From the NCBI RefSeq assembly GCF_900129195.1, contig NZ_FQUY01000002.1, positions 124,001 to 188,000 on the forward strand: a stretch of 64,000 bases of DNA, given 5' to 3'. Positions 22,216 through 31,550 of the stretch are shown here, in pieces; the stretch's first letter is position 1, and each line of letters begins with the position of its first letter. Made by a program: the position numbers and the translations under genes. The DNA is from Desulforamulus putei DSM 12395. Lineage in GTDB: Bacteria > Bacillota > Desulfotomaculia > Desulfotomaculales > Desulfotomaculaceae. The notes beneath the pieces are model-generated. The model was not told the origin of the DNA and did no database searches. It saw only the letters and a program-made list of their open reading frames with translations.

Positions 22216-23580
22216 ATGCCAACAGTAAAATTTATTCATTGTTCCGATATTCACCTGGGTCGGCAGCGCCTGGGCGGTAAACTGCCGGATACGGATTTTG
22301 CACAGGCGCTTCATTTTATTGTCCGTTATACCCTTGAACAAAGGGCTGATGCCCTGCTTATCGCCGGAGACCTTTACGATTCTCCCAGCATCCAGCCCCC
22401 TGTTTTACAGCAGGCCACGGCCTGTCTGGCCCCTCTCAAAGAAGCCGGTATTCCCGTCTTTGCCATCGAAGGCAACCATGACCGGGCCACCGTTACCGGA
22501 GAGTCCCACACCTGGGTAAAGTATTTAAACGATATCGGTCTGCTGCATCTGCTATCCATTCCTTTCACATCCCAGGGGCCGGTCATTACGCCCTGGGATG
22601 ATCAGAGGAGACAGGGCTCCTATATTGATTTTAAGGGAGTCCGCATTGTGGGCGCAGGCTATCTGGGCGCCGGCACCGTTAAAAGGGCCCGCTTGATTGC
22701 TGAAACCCTGACAGGCTGGCGGCAAGATGCCGGGGCCGGGGCCCTCATCATGCTGCTGCATGCCGGTCCCGATTATATAGTCCAGGAAGGCGGCGGGTTC
22801 TCCAGAGAGAACCTGGAGTTCCTCCATGAATGCGTGGATTATCTGGCCCTGGGCCACATTCATAAACCCATGAACCACGGGGGATGGGCAGTCAACCCCG
22901 GCTCCCCGGAACATGTGCGGTTGGAAGAGTGCCGTTATGATAGACAACCCCGGGGCATGGCGGTGGTGGAAATAGACCCGTCTCACACAAGCCCCCTGCG
23001 GAGGGCGGAAATCATAGAGGTCCCCAAGAGAAAGGTCCTGAGTCTACGCTATGACTGTTCTCCCCACAGCAACAAAACCAGGCGGGCCATGGACGCCATT
23101 CAGACAGACATTGAGAGAACACTGCGGACGTTGGGCGCGGCGCCGGAGGATGCAGTGAGGTTGGAATTGACCGGCGCGGTCAACCTGGGCCGGATCCGGC
23201 TGGATACCGAAGCCCTGGCAGTCTATTTACAGGAAAGCCTGCCGGTGAAGGCTGTGGAGGTGATTTCCGGCGGGCTGCAGCTGGCTGCCGGCGAAGGTTC
23301 CCCGGCGGGAACTGTTCATGCAGCTCCATCCAGGGAGGACCTTGAATTGTCCGCCATCCATGAGGTGGTCCTGCAAAACCCGCTGCCGGGGTTGGAACAA
23401 CAGGCGGACCTGCTGGCCAGGCTGTTCTACCGGTTTAAGGAAGACGTGCGCAACCGGGCTTCCGCCCAGGAAATCAGGGAAAGGCTGCAGGCCCACCCGC
23501 TGGTGGAGCAGTTGCTGGCAGAAGTCCTGGAGGAAACGCCGGAAAGATCTGTGGCCGCAGCGAAGGACGGTGATGCCTGA
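22216..23580 (+). CDS. sbcD: Nuclease SbcCD subunit D (Mre11-like phosphoesterase)
   Basis: 454 residues from ATG 22216 (GAGGAG 8 nt upstream). Calcineurin-type phosphoesterase motifs appear in order: SDIHLG, AGDLYD, EGNHDR, MLLHAGPD and LGHIHKP. They form the two-metal site of Mre11/SbcD, which with SbcC cleaves hairpin and protein-blocked DNA ends. The C-terminal part (from about 290) is the capping and SbcC-contacting region. The stop and the sbcC start share a base (TGATG), so translation is coupled. Confidence 0.9.
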   Translation: MPTVKFIHCSDIHLGRQRLGGKLPDTDFAQALHFIVRYTLEQRADALLIAGDLYDSPSIQPPVLQQATACLAPLKEAGIPVFAIEGNHDRATVTGESHTWVKYLNDIGLLHLLSIPFTSQGPVITPWDDQRRQGSYIDFKGVRIVGAGYLGAGTVKRARLIAETLTGWRQDAGAGALIMLLHAGPDYIVQEGGGFSRENLEFLHECVDYLALGHIHKPMNHGGWAVNPGSPEHVRLEECRYDRQPRGMAVVEIDPSHTSPLRRAEIIEVPKRKVLSLRYDCSPHSNKTRRAMDAIQTDIERTLRTLGAAPEDAVRLELTGAVNLGRIRLDTEALAVYLQESLPVKAVEVISGGLQLAAGEGSPAGTVHAAPSREDLELSAIHEVVLQNPLPGLEQQADLLARLFYRFKEDVRNRASAQEIRERLQAHPLVEQLLAEVLEETPERSVAAAKDGDA

Positions 23581-26546
23581 TGTGGATACAAAAAATAAGG
23601 TTAAAAAACATAAAAAGCTATGGCGAGGGTGACAGCGGCCAGGGGATTACCGTCCACCTGGAGCCGGGTATCAACCGGATTGCCGGCAAGAACGGAGCCG
23701 GCAAAAGTACGCTCATTGAAGCCATTGGCTATGCCTTGTTTGATGCCGAGCCCGTCAGAGGCAACGCCAGGATGGCCAAAAATACCTATTTGTTAAGAAA
23801 TGGCAGCAAGTCCGGGGAAATCGATGTCTGGGTCTGGCACCAGGACTGCCTTTACCGGGTTGAAAGGGATGTGGGCAACGGGGGCAGGCGCTGGAAAGTT
23901 GTGCGGGAGGATGACGACTTCATCGAGGCCGAAGGGGATCAAGAGGTCAGGGCTTTTCTGGCCAACCTGGCCGGTGTGGACAAACCGGAACGTCTGGCGG
24001 AGGTTTTTCACAGCCTGCTGGGGGTAAAACAGGGCCGTTTTACCCTTCCCTTTGACCTGAAGCCCGGTGATGCCAAAAACCACTTTGACCCCCTGTTGGA
24101 TGTGGACATTTTCCGCCAGTGTTTTGATTATCTAAAGCAACCCTGTGATGAAATCCGGCAGGACATTGCCAACCAGCGCAGCGTCATCAGCGGGCTGGAG
24201 GGCCAGATTGCCCAACTGGAGGATGCGCCGGCGAAGCTGGAGGAAGGTCTCAAGCAAAGGGCTGCCCTGGAACTGCTGGTGGAGCAATGCCGGGAACGGC
24301 TGGCCGGGGCGGCCCGGGATTTGGCAAAGTATGATCTCCTGTTGAATCAATACCAGACAGCCATGCTGAAGGTGGGCGAGGCCAAGGGGAAAACGGAACA
24401 AGCCAGGGCAGAGGTAAACGTGGCCTCGGCCAGGGTTGAAGAGGCCAGGCGGGCCGCAGAAATCCTGGGGCAAACCCGGGAGGATTACCAGGCTTTCACT
24501 ATGCTGGAGAAACAAATCAGCCACCTGGAAAAACAGCGGGCCACCCGTGATAGTTTACATAAAAAACTCACCTCTCTCCAGAAGGAAGAAACAGCTTTAA
24601 CCAGGGACCTGGAAGCAAGAAGGCTTGAGGCAGCCAGGGACAGAGAAAGCGCCGTCAGTAAGGATCGGGAGTATCAAGAGAGACTGGCAGCCTGGCAGCA
24701 GCAGGTGTCCCGGTACGAAGCCGGCGAGGCAGACGCCCTGCGGGCCAAGGAACGGGCAGCAGAACTGAAGAATTGCCTGGTGCAGGTGGTGGAATGGCTC
24801 AGGGCCATGAGTGCTGTGAACAAACCGGCCATTGACCAACTTGCGGAAATGGAGCAAACTCTTCACTTTATTGACAACCAAATACCCGGACAGGTGGCAC
24901 AGGCCAAAGAGCAATTGGAACAGGCCGAGGTCCGGGAACGTGCATGCCGGGACCTTTTAGAAAGGACCAAACAGGATAAGGCCATTCTGGAACAACAGTT
25001 GGAGAGGCTGTCCAGCGGCCGGTGCCCCCTCCTGGGCACCGCCTGCAGCCAGTTTGACCCCAATAAGGCCAGGGAAGATTTAGCCCTTCTCAACCTCAAA
25101 ATAAAGGCTGCGGCTGAAGAACATCAAGAAAAACTCCGGTTGGTGGCCGAGGCCAGAGCACAGTTGGAAAAATGGTTGGCTTTGGAGAGAGAACAGGTGG
25201 AGAAACAGGCCAGGGTCCGGCAGCTTGGGAAGAGCATTGCCGGTTTGTATCACCAGTTGGAGGACCCCGCCGGGCGGGTGGCTGCGGAAAAACTGGTCCT
25301 GGAACTGAAAACCGGTGAAAAGCCGCCCAGGCTCAAGGGGCTGGAGGCGACCGGAGAGTTTGATGCTGCTGCTTACCGGGCGGCCGTGCAGGAAATGAAA
25401 GACCTGCAAATGTCTGTGTACCGGTGTTTTCAAACATGGAAACCTGTGGTGGAAGAGCAGTACAACGCGGCCCAGGAAAACATGACCATGCGGGTGGCCC
25501 GCAGGAAAGAATTGGATGCCGAGGACAGGGCCCTCCAGGCGCTGGCCAGGGATATTGAGCTGCTTTTGCAAAGGTCCGAAGAGGCGGCAAGGAAAGCTGC
25601 TGACCTTGCAGCATCCGTTGCCGACATACAGCAGCAAATTCAGGAACTGGAGCATACGTTGCAGCCCTTTGCAGGATTGGATGAAAAACTGGCGGCAGCA
25701 AACCGGCTGAAGGGCCGCCACCTGCCGGGGTACACCAAATACCTGCAAAACCAACCGGTGGCTGAAAAAATACAAGAGTACCTGGACAGGTTGGAACAAT
25801 GCAAAAGCAGCCTCCGGGAAGCAGAGGCCGAACTGGCAGTGGCCGAGCAAAATTTCAAGGCAGCCGAAGCTGCCTACAATCCCGATCAACATAAAGAGTT
25901 AAAAGATGCCCATGCCCGGGCCAACCTGGACCTGGGAGAGGCCACCAGCAAGCTGGACGAGGCGGTCAGGGCGGTGGAGGAGCAGATGCAAAGGGTCCAA
26001 CGGCTGAACCGGTTACACAGGCAAAGGGATGAACAGGTAAAGGAATTGCTGCGGCTGCAGGCTCAGGAAACCATTTTGGAAAAGGCCCGGCATGTGCTGA
26101 AAAACGCCCAGGAGCCGGTGGCCAGGAACTTGACCTCCCGGGTGGCCGCCCAGGCCCAGGCCATTTACAATTCCATGAGCAACGAAGCAGCCCAGTTTCA
26201 CTGGCGTTCGGGGGATTACTGCCTGACCGTCACCACGGTTTCCGGGGAAAAACGGTTTGCCAGCCTGTCCGGCGGGCAGCAAATGAAAGCCGCCCTGGCC
26301 ATGCAGCTGGCCCTGGTGAAGGAATTTTCCGCCGCCGGTTTTTGTGCCTTCGATGAGCCTACCTACGGCCTGGATACCGAGAGCAGGGTCATGCTGGCCG
26401 AGGCCATCAGCAAAGCACAGCAGGAGTGCAAATTTGAACAACTGCTGCTGGTTTCCCACGATCAGGCCTTTGATGACAAAGTGGAGCATGCCTTGCATTT
26501 AAACTACTCCCCTGTGGAGGGGACAAAGCTTTTGGTAATGGAATGA
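23580..26546 (+). CDS. sbcC: Nuclease SbcCD subunit C (Rad50-like ATPase)
   Basis: 988 residues. Walker A GKNGAGKST is at 36-44. Two long Gln/Glu/Ala-rich coiled coils flank a central hook. The C-terminal half-site has signature LSGGQQMKAALAMQLA, Walker B FCAFDEPTYGLD and LLVSHDQ. The hook reads C482-PLLGTA-C489, so the Cys are six residues apart rather than the usual CxxC of Rad50 zinc hooks. It acts with SbcD in DNA end processing. It is 988 residues against about 1000-1050 in typical SbcC. Confidence 0.92.
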   Translation: MWIQKIRLKNIKSYGEGDSGQGITVHLEPGINRIAGKNGAGKSTLIEAIGYALFDAEPVRGNARMAKNTYLLRNGSKSGEIDVWVWHQDCLYRVERDVGNGGRRWKVVREDDDFIEAEGDQEVRAFLANLAGVDKPERLAEVFHSLLGVKQGRFTLPFDLKPGDAKNHFDPLLDVDIFRQCFDYLKQPCDEIRQDIANQRSVISGLEGQIAQLEDAPAKLEEGLKQRAALELLVEQCRERLAGAARDLAKYDLLLNQYQTAMLKVGEAKGKTEQARAEVNVASARVEEARRAAEILGQTREDYQAFTMLEKQISHLEKQRATRDSLHKKLTSLQKEETALTRDLEARRLEAARDRESAVSKDREYQERLAAWQQQVSRYEAGEADALRAKERAAELKNCLVQVVEWLRAMSAVNKPAIDQLAEMEQTLHFIDNQIPGQVAQAKEQLEQAEVRERACRDLLERTKQDKAILEQQLERLSSGRCPLLGTACSQFDPNKAREDLALLNLKIKAAAEEHQEKLRLVAEARAQLEKWLALEREQVEKQARVRQLGKSIAGLYHQLEDPAGRVAAEKLVLELKTGEKPPRLKGLEATGEFDAAAYRAAVQEMKDLQMSVYRCFQTWKPVVEEQYNAAQENMTMRVARRKELDAEDRALQALARDIELLLQRSEEAARKAADLAASVADIQQQIQELEHTLQPFAGLDEKLAAANRLKGRHLPGYTKYLQNQPVAEKIQEYLDRLEQCKSSLREAEAELAVAEQNFKAAEAAYNPDQHKELKDAHARANLDLGEATSKLDEAVRAVEEQMQRVQRLNRLHRQRDEQVKELLRLQAQETILEKARHVLKNAQEPVARNLTSRVAAQAQAIYNSMSNEAAQFHWRSGDYCLTVTTVSGEKRFASLSGGQQMKAALAMQLALVKEFSAAGFCAFDEPTYGLDTESRVMLAEAISKAQQECKFEQLLLVSHDQAFDDKVEHALHLNYSPVEGTKLLVME

Positions 26547-26592
26547 ATGAAGGTGAAAAAATTACTGAAAGCAACATTAAAACTCTTAATCT

Positions 26593-26619
26593 GCCGGCCC
26601 CCGTGGACCGGCTTTTTTA
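26593..26619 (+). terminator. Terminator of sbcDC
   Basis: GCCGG / CCGGC with TTTTTTAT. The convergent azlD stop lies in the T-run. Confidence 0.8.
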
Positions 26620-26937
26620 TATGAATTTGTCCAGCAAAACCACCGTTACCATGCCGGTGACCACCGTTAGAAAGATGCTCTTGCTGTAAAAACCGGCAAT
26701 AAAGCAGGGAATGGCCGCCAGCAGATAGGTATTTGACAGATTGATCTGGAGCTGCCCGTCTTTCATCAGGATTTCCGGGGCCAGCAGAGCAGACAGCACC
26801 GCCACCGGGACATAACTCAGCCAGTTCAGCAATCCCTTGGAAATATTGATACGGGACAATATGGCCAGAGGCAGCATGCGGGGAATATAGGTAACAATCA
26901 TCATGCCGATAATGACTGTGAGGACTTTTCCATCCAT
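26617..26937 (-). CDS. azlD: Branched-chain amino acid exporter small subunit, AzlD-like
   Basis: 106 residues with about four membrane spans (VLTVIIGMMIVTYIPRMLPL, LLNWLSYVPVAVLSALLAP, YLLAAIPCFIAGFYSKSIFL, GMVTVVLLDKF). The TYIPRMLPL motif is typical of AzlD. It works with AzlC as a two-component exporter of branched-chain amino acids (and, in Bacillus subtilis, azaleucine). Its start lies 37 nt inside azlC, so the two are translationally coupled. Confidence 0.88.
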   Translation of the reverse strand: MDGKVLTVIIGMMIVTYIPRMLPLAILSRINISKGLLNWLSYVPVAVLSALLAPEILMKDGQLQINLSNTYLLAAIPCFIAGFYSKSIFLTVVTGMVTVVLLDKFI

Positions 26938-27617
26938 TTGTCAATCAACACTCCTATCGTAGCTGAAATAACGGTGGCCAGGATGATGTTCCAGCTGCCG
27001 GCCAGGTTCAGTTTGATACCGATGGATAAAGCCGCAGAGATTACGATGACGGCTATAGCCTTTTTGTGTCTTACCTGCAGGACCAGCAGGGCGATAAACA
27101 TGGCCGGCAGCGCAAAGTCCAGGCCAAACCTTTGGGGTTCCGGGATGAAATTCCCCATCACCGAGCCCAGCACCGTGCTGGAAAGCCAGGCCAAATGGGA
27201 GGTAATGAACAACCCCCAAAAATACCATTTACTTTTTTGCTGCTTTACCACCGCCCCCATGGAGATGGCATAGGTTTCATCGGTGACCCAAAAGCTGAGC
27301 AGGGACAGAAGCTTAGCGTTGATGTTCCTCACGTAAGGGGCCAGGGAAGCGGTCATTAATAGATGACGGGAGTTGACCAAAAAAGTGGTCAGGACAATGG
27401 TGCCGATGGAAGCCTGGGCCGCCAGCAGGCCCGCTGCGATGAACTGGGCAGAACCTGCATATACCAGTAGGGACATTAAAAAAATTTCGAAGGTTGTCAT
27501 CCCCGATTGTACTGCTAAAACACCAAAGGCCATGCCGATAGGGAAATAACCAAAAACCACCGGCAGGGCCGCCTGGATCCCTTCTTTTAATTCTGAACGT
27601 ATCTCTGAACGAACCAA
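26901..27617 (-). CDS. azlC: Branched-chain amino acid exporter large subunit, AzlC-like
   Basis: 238 residues from TTG 27617, which follows AAAGGAGG at 8 nt. AzlC signature stretches include GIQAALPVVFGYFPIGMAFG, MSLLVYAGSAQFIAAGLL, NSRHLLMTASLAPY and FWVTDETYA, with about six membrane spans. It is the main transmembrane subunit of the AzlCD exporter. Divergent from the EamA transporter gene at 27774. Confidence 0.92.
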   Translation of the reverse strand: MVRSEIRSELKEGIQAALPVVFGYFPIGMAFGVLAVQSGMTTFEIFLMSLLVYAGSAQFIAAGLLAAQASIGTIVLTTFLVNSRHLLMTASLAPYVRNINAKLLSLLSFWVTDETYAISMGAVVKQQKSKWYFWGLFITSHLAWLSSTVLGSVMGNFIPEPQRFGLDFALPAMFIALLVLQVRHKKAIAVIVISAALSIGIKLNLAGSWNIILATVISATIGVLIDKWMEKSSQSLSA

Positions 27618-27773
27618 GGAACGAACCTCCTTTTGATAAAAACGTACATAGCTTTAATAATAGCAGAATTTGTCCATCACTGTCACCCAGGAATAAACTT
27701 TTGTCCGTCAAAGGGCAACTTATTTATCCACGGAAAAGGGAATCTGTTACAATACCCTCAGGGGGTGTAAAGT

Positions 27774-28691
27774 TTGAAGACGTCTGTTAAAGGGTTTTTC
27801 TTCTTGGTAGGGGCTACGTCCCTGTGGGGTATCTCCGGGACAGTGGCCAAAATTTTATTTAACCGGCAGGTGAACCCCATGCACCTGGTTACCATTCGGC
27901 TCACCTTATCCTTCCTGGTGTTGCTGGCCTACCTGGCCCTCTGGAAACCCCATTTATTGCGGGTAAAAAAGACCGATCTACCCTACTTGGCGGTCCTGGG
28001 GACTGCCGGCATTGCGCTGGTTCAGTTCAGTTACCTCTTCACCATCAGCCAGACCAACGTGGCTACGGCGGTGTTTTTACAGTACCTGGCGCCGGGTATT
28101 GTGGCTGCCTACGCCTTTTTGTTTCAGGGAGAGAAAATGGGCCCTGCTAAACTGCTGGCCCTGCTGCTCACCGCCGGGGGCGGTTACCTGATTGTGAACG
28201 GCGCCCCGGGAGGGGGGCTGGCAGTCAACCTGCCGGGTTTGGTAAGCGGTTTGGTTTCTGCGGCAAGCCTGGCCTTTTATACCCTTTACGGCAAGAAGGG
28301 CCTGACCACCCTGAACCCCTGGACCATGCTTTTATACTGTTTTGGTTTTGGGGCGCTGGTCTGGAATATTTTTCAGCCACCCTGGATTGCCATGGCGGGC
28401 CACAGCGCCACCGAGTGGTTATTCTTCCTCTACATCGCGGTGTTTGCCACCGTTCTGCCCTTTGGTTTTTATTTTTGCGGCTTAAACTACCTGACACCGG
28501 TCATCACCGGGTTGACCGGTACCCTGGAACCGGTGGTGGCAGCGGTGGTGGCTTTCCTGGTCCTGGGGGAATCGTTGTATCCCCTGCAGCTTGCGGGCTG
28601 TTCCATGATTTTAGCCGGCGTGATTGCCATCCAATGTTTCCCCAAACAGGAAGAGTTATATATAGTGAAATCTGTCAAGAGAGAGGGATAA
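27774..28691 (+). CDS. EamA/DMT-superfamily transporter
   Basis: 305 residues from TTG 27774. Ten predicted spans form two EamA repeats: the first with GATSLWGISGTVAKILF and TNVATAVFLQYLAPG, the second with LSAASLAFYTLYGKKGL-like sequence and TPVITGLTGTLEPVVAAVVAFLVLGE. These proteins export amino acids or other small metabolites by proton exchange. The substrate is unknown; adjacency to azlCD hints at amino acids. No terminator is obvious before the cbi leader. Confidence 0.9.
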   Translation: MKTSVKGFFFLVGATSLWGISGTVAKILFNRQVNPMHLVTIRLTLSFLVLLAYLALWKPHLLRVKKTDLPYLAVLGTAGIALVQFSYLFTISQTNVATAVFLQYLAPGIVAAYAFLFQGEKMGPAKLLALLLTAGGGYLIVNGAPGGGLAVNLPGLVSGLVSAASLAFYTLYGKKGLTTLNPWTMLLYCFGFGALVWNIFQPPWIAMAGHSATEWLFFLYIAVFATVLPFGFYFCGLNYLTPVITGLTGTLEPVVAAVVAFLVLGESLYPLQLAGCSMILAGVIAIQCFPKQEELYIVKSVKREG

Positions 28692-28794
28692 AGTAAGAAA
28701 ATATTCCACGCTTTTCGCTCCTTACCTCTCATAATGCAGGAATATTGAAGTTTCCAGAGAATAAAATAACTAAAGGGAATTCAAAGTACACCCC

Positions 28795-28895
28795 CGCACC
28801 GCTTCTTTGCATGTTTTTGTCAACAAAGCCACGGAGGTTGCTGAACCGGAAGACCGGGACCTGAATGGCTTTTTTATTTCACCTTTTAGCAATCC
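28795..28895 (+). promoter_or_regulatory. Leader with a branched terminator upstream of the cobalt/nickel transporter
   Basis: Between 28692 and 28937 no gene is seen. A leader-type structure is present: CTTTG...CAAAG, then GCCA...AGGT...CCGG-AAGA-CCGG...ACCT...TGGC followed by TTTTTTATTT (about 28832-28880). The U-run would stop transcription about 55 nt before cbiM. This suggests riboswitch or attenuation control by metal or cobalamin, but I could not match a B12 box or a NiCo aptamer with confidence. Confidence 0.45.
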
Positions 28896-28937
28896 AAGAA
28901 AAGCCCGGGTTAAACCTTTTACCAAGGAGGGATCTAT

Positions 28938-29585
28938 ATGCACATTCCGGACGGTTTTTTAGATGCCAAAACCTGGGTTTCCGCTACGGTCATAAGCACA
29001 GGGGCCCTTGGCTACAGCATCGCCAAAACCAGAGAACAACTCAGTGACCGGCAGGTTCCCCGGCTGGGAGTGATGGCAGCCTTTATCTTTGCCGCCCAGA
29101 TGGTCAATTTTCCCATTGCCGGGGGAACATCCGGACACCTGCTGGGGGCAGCCCTGGCCACAGCCCTGCTGGGCCCCTGGAGTGCCGTGATTGTTCTGGC
29201 AACGGTGCTGATGATTCAGTGTTTTGTTTTTCAGGACGGTGGCTTGACCGCCCTAGGGGCCAATATTTTAAACATGGGCGTCGTTGGCGTGCTGGTATCC
29301 GCCGGCCTGTACGGTCCTTTAAGCCGGTTAGTAAAAGGGAAGACCGGCGTTGTCCTGGCCTCCTTTGCCGCGTCCTGGGCCTCTGTAATGGCTGCGGCAT
29401 TCATGACCGGCGCCGAACTTGCCCTGTCGGGGATTCCCTTTGCCGTGGTACTGCCGGCCATGCTGGGGGTTCATGCGTTGATTGGCATTGGGGAAGGTGT
29501 TATTACCGCTGCGGTGGTCCTGGCCGTCCTTAACGCAGGCTTTTCTCCCAACTGGTTGAGGAAAGGGGATGTTTGCAGTGAATAA
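28938..29585 (+). CDS. cbiM: Cobalt/nickel ECF transporter S component CbiM
   Basis: 215 residues. The N-terminus MHIPDGFLDAKTW is the metal-binding start of CbiM/NikM, where the free amino group, His2 and the following residues bind Co(II)/Ni(II). This fixes the start at 28938 (AAGGAGGG upstream). About six to seven membrane spans with QMVNFPIAGGTSGHLLGA and FQDGGLTALGANILNMG. It imports Co2+ (for B12) or Ni2+ with CbiN, CbiQ and CbiO. First gene of the operon. Confidence 0.95.
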   Translation: MHIPDGFLDAKTWVSATVISTGALGYSIAKTREQLSDRQVPRLGVMAAFIFAAQMVNFPIAGGTSGHLLGAALATALLGPWSAVIVLATVLMIQCFVFQDGGLTALGANILNMGVVGVLVSAGLYGPLSRLVKGKTGVVLASFAASWASVMAAAFMTGAELALSGIPFAVVLPAMLGVHALIGIGEGVITAAVVLAVLNAGFSPNWLRKGDVCSE

Positions 29586-29874
29586 AAAACTACTGGCCGG
29601 GTTGTTCATTGCTTTGCTTGTGGCTGTTTTTTTGTCGCCCTTTGCTTCCCCTCACCCGGACGGGTTGGAGAGGGTGGCGGAAGACCTGAATTTTATTCAG
29701 AGGGCCGAGGGGAAAGAAGTCCTTGCTTCCCCGATCCCGGATTACAGTATGCCGGGCATTAAAAGTGAATTTCTGGCCACCGGGACTGCGGGCGCCATCG
29801 GGGTGGTACTTACCTTTGGTCTAATCATGGGTATGAAAAAAATTCTGGTAAAAAAACAGGATTGCTCCGGTTAA
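29578..29874 (+). CDS. PDGLE-domain protein (CbiN-like accessory subunit)
   Basis: 98 residues from GTG 29578 (AAAGGGG about 9 nt upstream; an ATG at 29569 abuts that site). An N-terminal span (KLLAGLFIALLVAVFLS) is followed by the external PHPDGLERVAED motif and a C-terminal span (GAIGVVLTFGLIMGMK). This is the two-span topology of CbiN/NikN or PDGLE domains, which activate the S component. Overlaps the end of cbiM by 8 nt. Confidence 0.87.
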   Translation: MNKKLLAGLFIALLVAVFLSPFASPHPDGLERVAEDLNFIQRAEGKEVLASPIPDYSMPGIKSEFLATGTAGAIGVVLTFGLIMGMKKILVKKQDCSG

Positions 29875-29899
29875 AAAAAGAGAACTGCGGGGGTAAAAA

Positions 29900-30703
29900 A
29901 TGCAGGGCATTGAGGACAAACCGTCTGCCGGGATCTGGATTAGAGGTGTGGATGCCAGGGTGAAGATGATTGCCGTAGTGATTTTTATCATCAACGCCAC
30001 CACGCTGCAGGACAAAACACTGTTATTAACCACAGCCTTTTTGCTGCTGGGGATCTCATTGATAGCAGGGATTTCCCCGGTACACCTGGTCAAAAGGCTG
30101 GCCGTTATTCTGCCCTTCGGTGGAGTTATGGTTTCTGTTATTCCCTTTGTCACCCCCGGCGAACCTGTATGGACCCTCCAACTGGGTGCATTTAAATTAG
30201 CGGTTACCAAAGAAGGTTGGGAAGCGGCAATTCTCCCCTGCCTGCGTATGTTGACCGCTTTTTTGGGTATGGCCTTCCTCACATCCACCACATCCCTGCG
30301 GGAGATGACCCATGCTCTGAATCACCTTAAATTTCCCAAAATCCTTATTTTATTGATTGATTTCACGGTGCGCTACATCGCGGTGGTCATGGATGAACTG
30401 AACCGCATGCAGACTGCCAGGAAAGCCCGGGGATTCAAACCCGGCCGGGGTCTTTGGGACAGGCATACCGTAAAAACCATCGGCAGTACCCTGGCCATGC
30501 TTTTTCTACGGTCCTATGAAAGGGCGGAAAGGGTTTATTTGGCCATGCTGTCCAGAGGATATACCGGCCGGTACAAATGCTGCGGTCATTGTCACCGGAT
30601 AAAAAAATTAGACCTCAGCTTTGGGGCCGCCATGATTACCGTTTCCTGGGCCATTAAGCTGGTGGATATGGGAGGGATTCAATGGAGCCCGCTATTGAAG
30701 TAA
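29900..30703 (+). CDS. cbiQ: ECF transporter transmembrane (T) component CbiQ
   Basis: 267 residues with several membrane spans and the coupling-helix Ala-Arg signatures near MQTARKARGFK and YERAERVYLAMLSRGY (A-R-G/S-R-G motifs). These contact the ATPase. T components couple ATP hydrolysis by CbiO to transport by CbiM. ATG 29900 follows GCGGGGG. It overlaps cbiO by 22 nt. Confidence 0.92.
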   Translation: MQGIEDKPSAGIWIRGVDARVKMIAVVIFIINATTLQDKTLLLTTAFLLLGISLIAGISPVHLVKRLAVILPFGGVMVSVIPFVTPGEPVWTLQLGAFKLAVTKEGWEAAILPCLRMLTAFLGMAFLTSTTSLREMTHALNHLKFPKILILLIDFTVRYIAVVMDELNRMQTARKARGFKPGRGLWDRHTVKTIGSTLAMLFLRSYERAERVYLAMLSRGYTGRYKCCGHCHRIKKLDLSFGAAMITVSWAIKLVDMGGIQWSPLLK

Positions 30704-31497
30704 CAAAACTGTCCTTCTCCTATAAAGATGGCACCAGGGCCCTGGACCGGTGTTCCGTTACCGTGGAGCGGGGGACGAAAGTAGCCATCTTGGGTCCCAA
30801 CGGCTCGGGCAAATCCACCCTGCTGCTGCATTTTAACGGTATTCATTTAGTCCAGCAGGGGACAGTGAGGGTCCTGGGAAAAACTGTCAACCAGCACAAT
30901 GAACAATGGTTGAGAAGTAAAGTGGGCCTGGTTTTTCAGGATCCGGACGATCAAATTTTCTCCGGCACCGTCTGGGAGGATGTGGCCTTTGGCCCCGTTA
31001 ACCAGGGACTGCGGGGAGAGGAATTGGAAGCAAAGGTTCGCCAGGCGCTGCGCTTTGTAAACATGGAGCAGTACGGTCACAAAGTCCCCTACCACCTGAG
31101 TTACGGCCAGAAAAAGCGGGTTGCCATTGCCGGGGTGCTGGCCATGGACCCGGATATCATTGTCCTGGACGAACCGGTGGCCTTTTTGGACCCGGCGGGC
31201 AAACGGGCTTTGTTTGAACTGTTGAACCGGCTGAACCGGCAGGGGAAAACCATCGTTACCGCCACACACGATGTTGATCTAGCCGCCCGCTGGGCAGACA
31301 AAGTGATCATCCTCTGCCGGGGCAGGGTCTTGACCCAGGGCGAACCGGCATTGCTGACAGATAAAACCATCGTGCAGGAAGCGGAACTGGAGCTGCCCAC
31401 AGTTACGGAAATCTTTGCGCCTTTTCCCGACCTGTGCCAGCCCAAAACACCGGTTACGGTGGAAGAAGCCCGGAGCATTATTAAACAATTACTATGA
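30682..31497 (+). CDS. cbiO: ECF transporter ATP-binding protein CbiO
   Basis: 271 residues. Walker A GPNGSGKST, Q-loop VFQDPDDQIFSGTVWEDVAFG, signature LSYGQKKRVAIAGVLA, Walker B IIVLDEPVAFLDP and switch His in TATHDVDLAARWADK. The QDPDDQ box is typical of ECF ATPases. The D-loop region has EPVAF instead of the usual EPTAG, a mild variation. ATG 30682 follows GGGAGGG inside cbiQ. Last gene of the operon. Confidence 0.95.
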   Translation: MEPAIEVTKLSFSYKDGTRALDRCSVTVERGTKVAILGPNGSGKSTLLLHFNGIHLVQQGTVRVLGKTVNQHNEQWLRSKVGLVFQDPDDQIFSGTVWEDVAFGPVNQGLRGEELEAKVRQALRFVNMEQYGHKVPYHLSYGQKKRVAIAGVLAMDPDIIVLDEPVAFLDPAGKRALFELLNRLNRQGKTIVTATHDVDLAARWADKVIILCRGRVLTQGEPALLTDKTIVQEAELELPTVTEIFAPFPDLCQPKTPVTVEEARSIIKQLL

Positions 31498-31504
31498 ATC
31501 AAGC

Positions 31505-31550
31505 AAATTCAAGTTGGGGACGGTTCTTGACTTGAATTTGTGGTTATTTT
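31505..31550 (+). terminator. Probable terminator of cbiMNQO
   Basis: AAATTCAAG / CTTGAATTT, perfect 9 bp, then GTGGTTATTTTTTA (the U-run is offset by 6 nt). Confidence 0.6.

Noticed and set aside
25080-25892. Long minus-strand open frame inside sbcC
   Set aside because: It is antisense to a well-conserved coiled-coil gene, a common artefact of biased codon use; no start signal.
28692-28937. Cobalamin or NiCo riboswitch upstream of cbiM
   Set aside because: Position and terminator suit one, but I could not find the conserved B12 box or NiCo core, so only an unassigned leader is reported.
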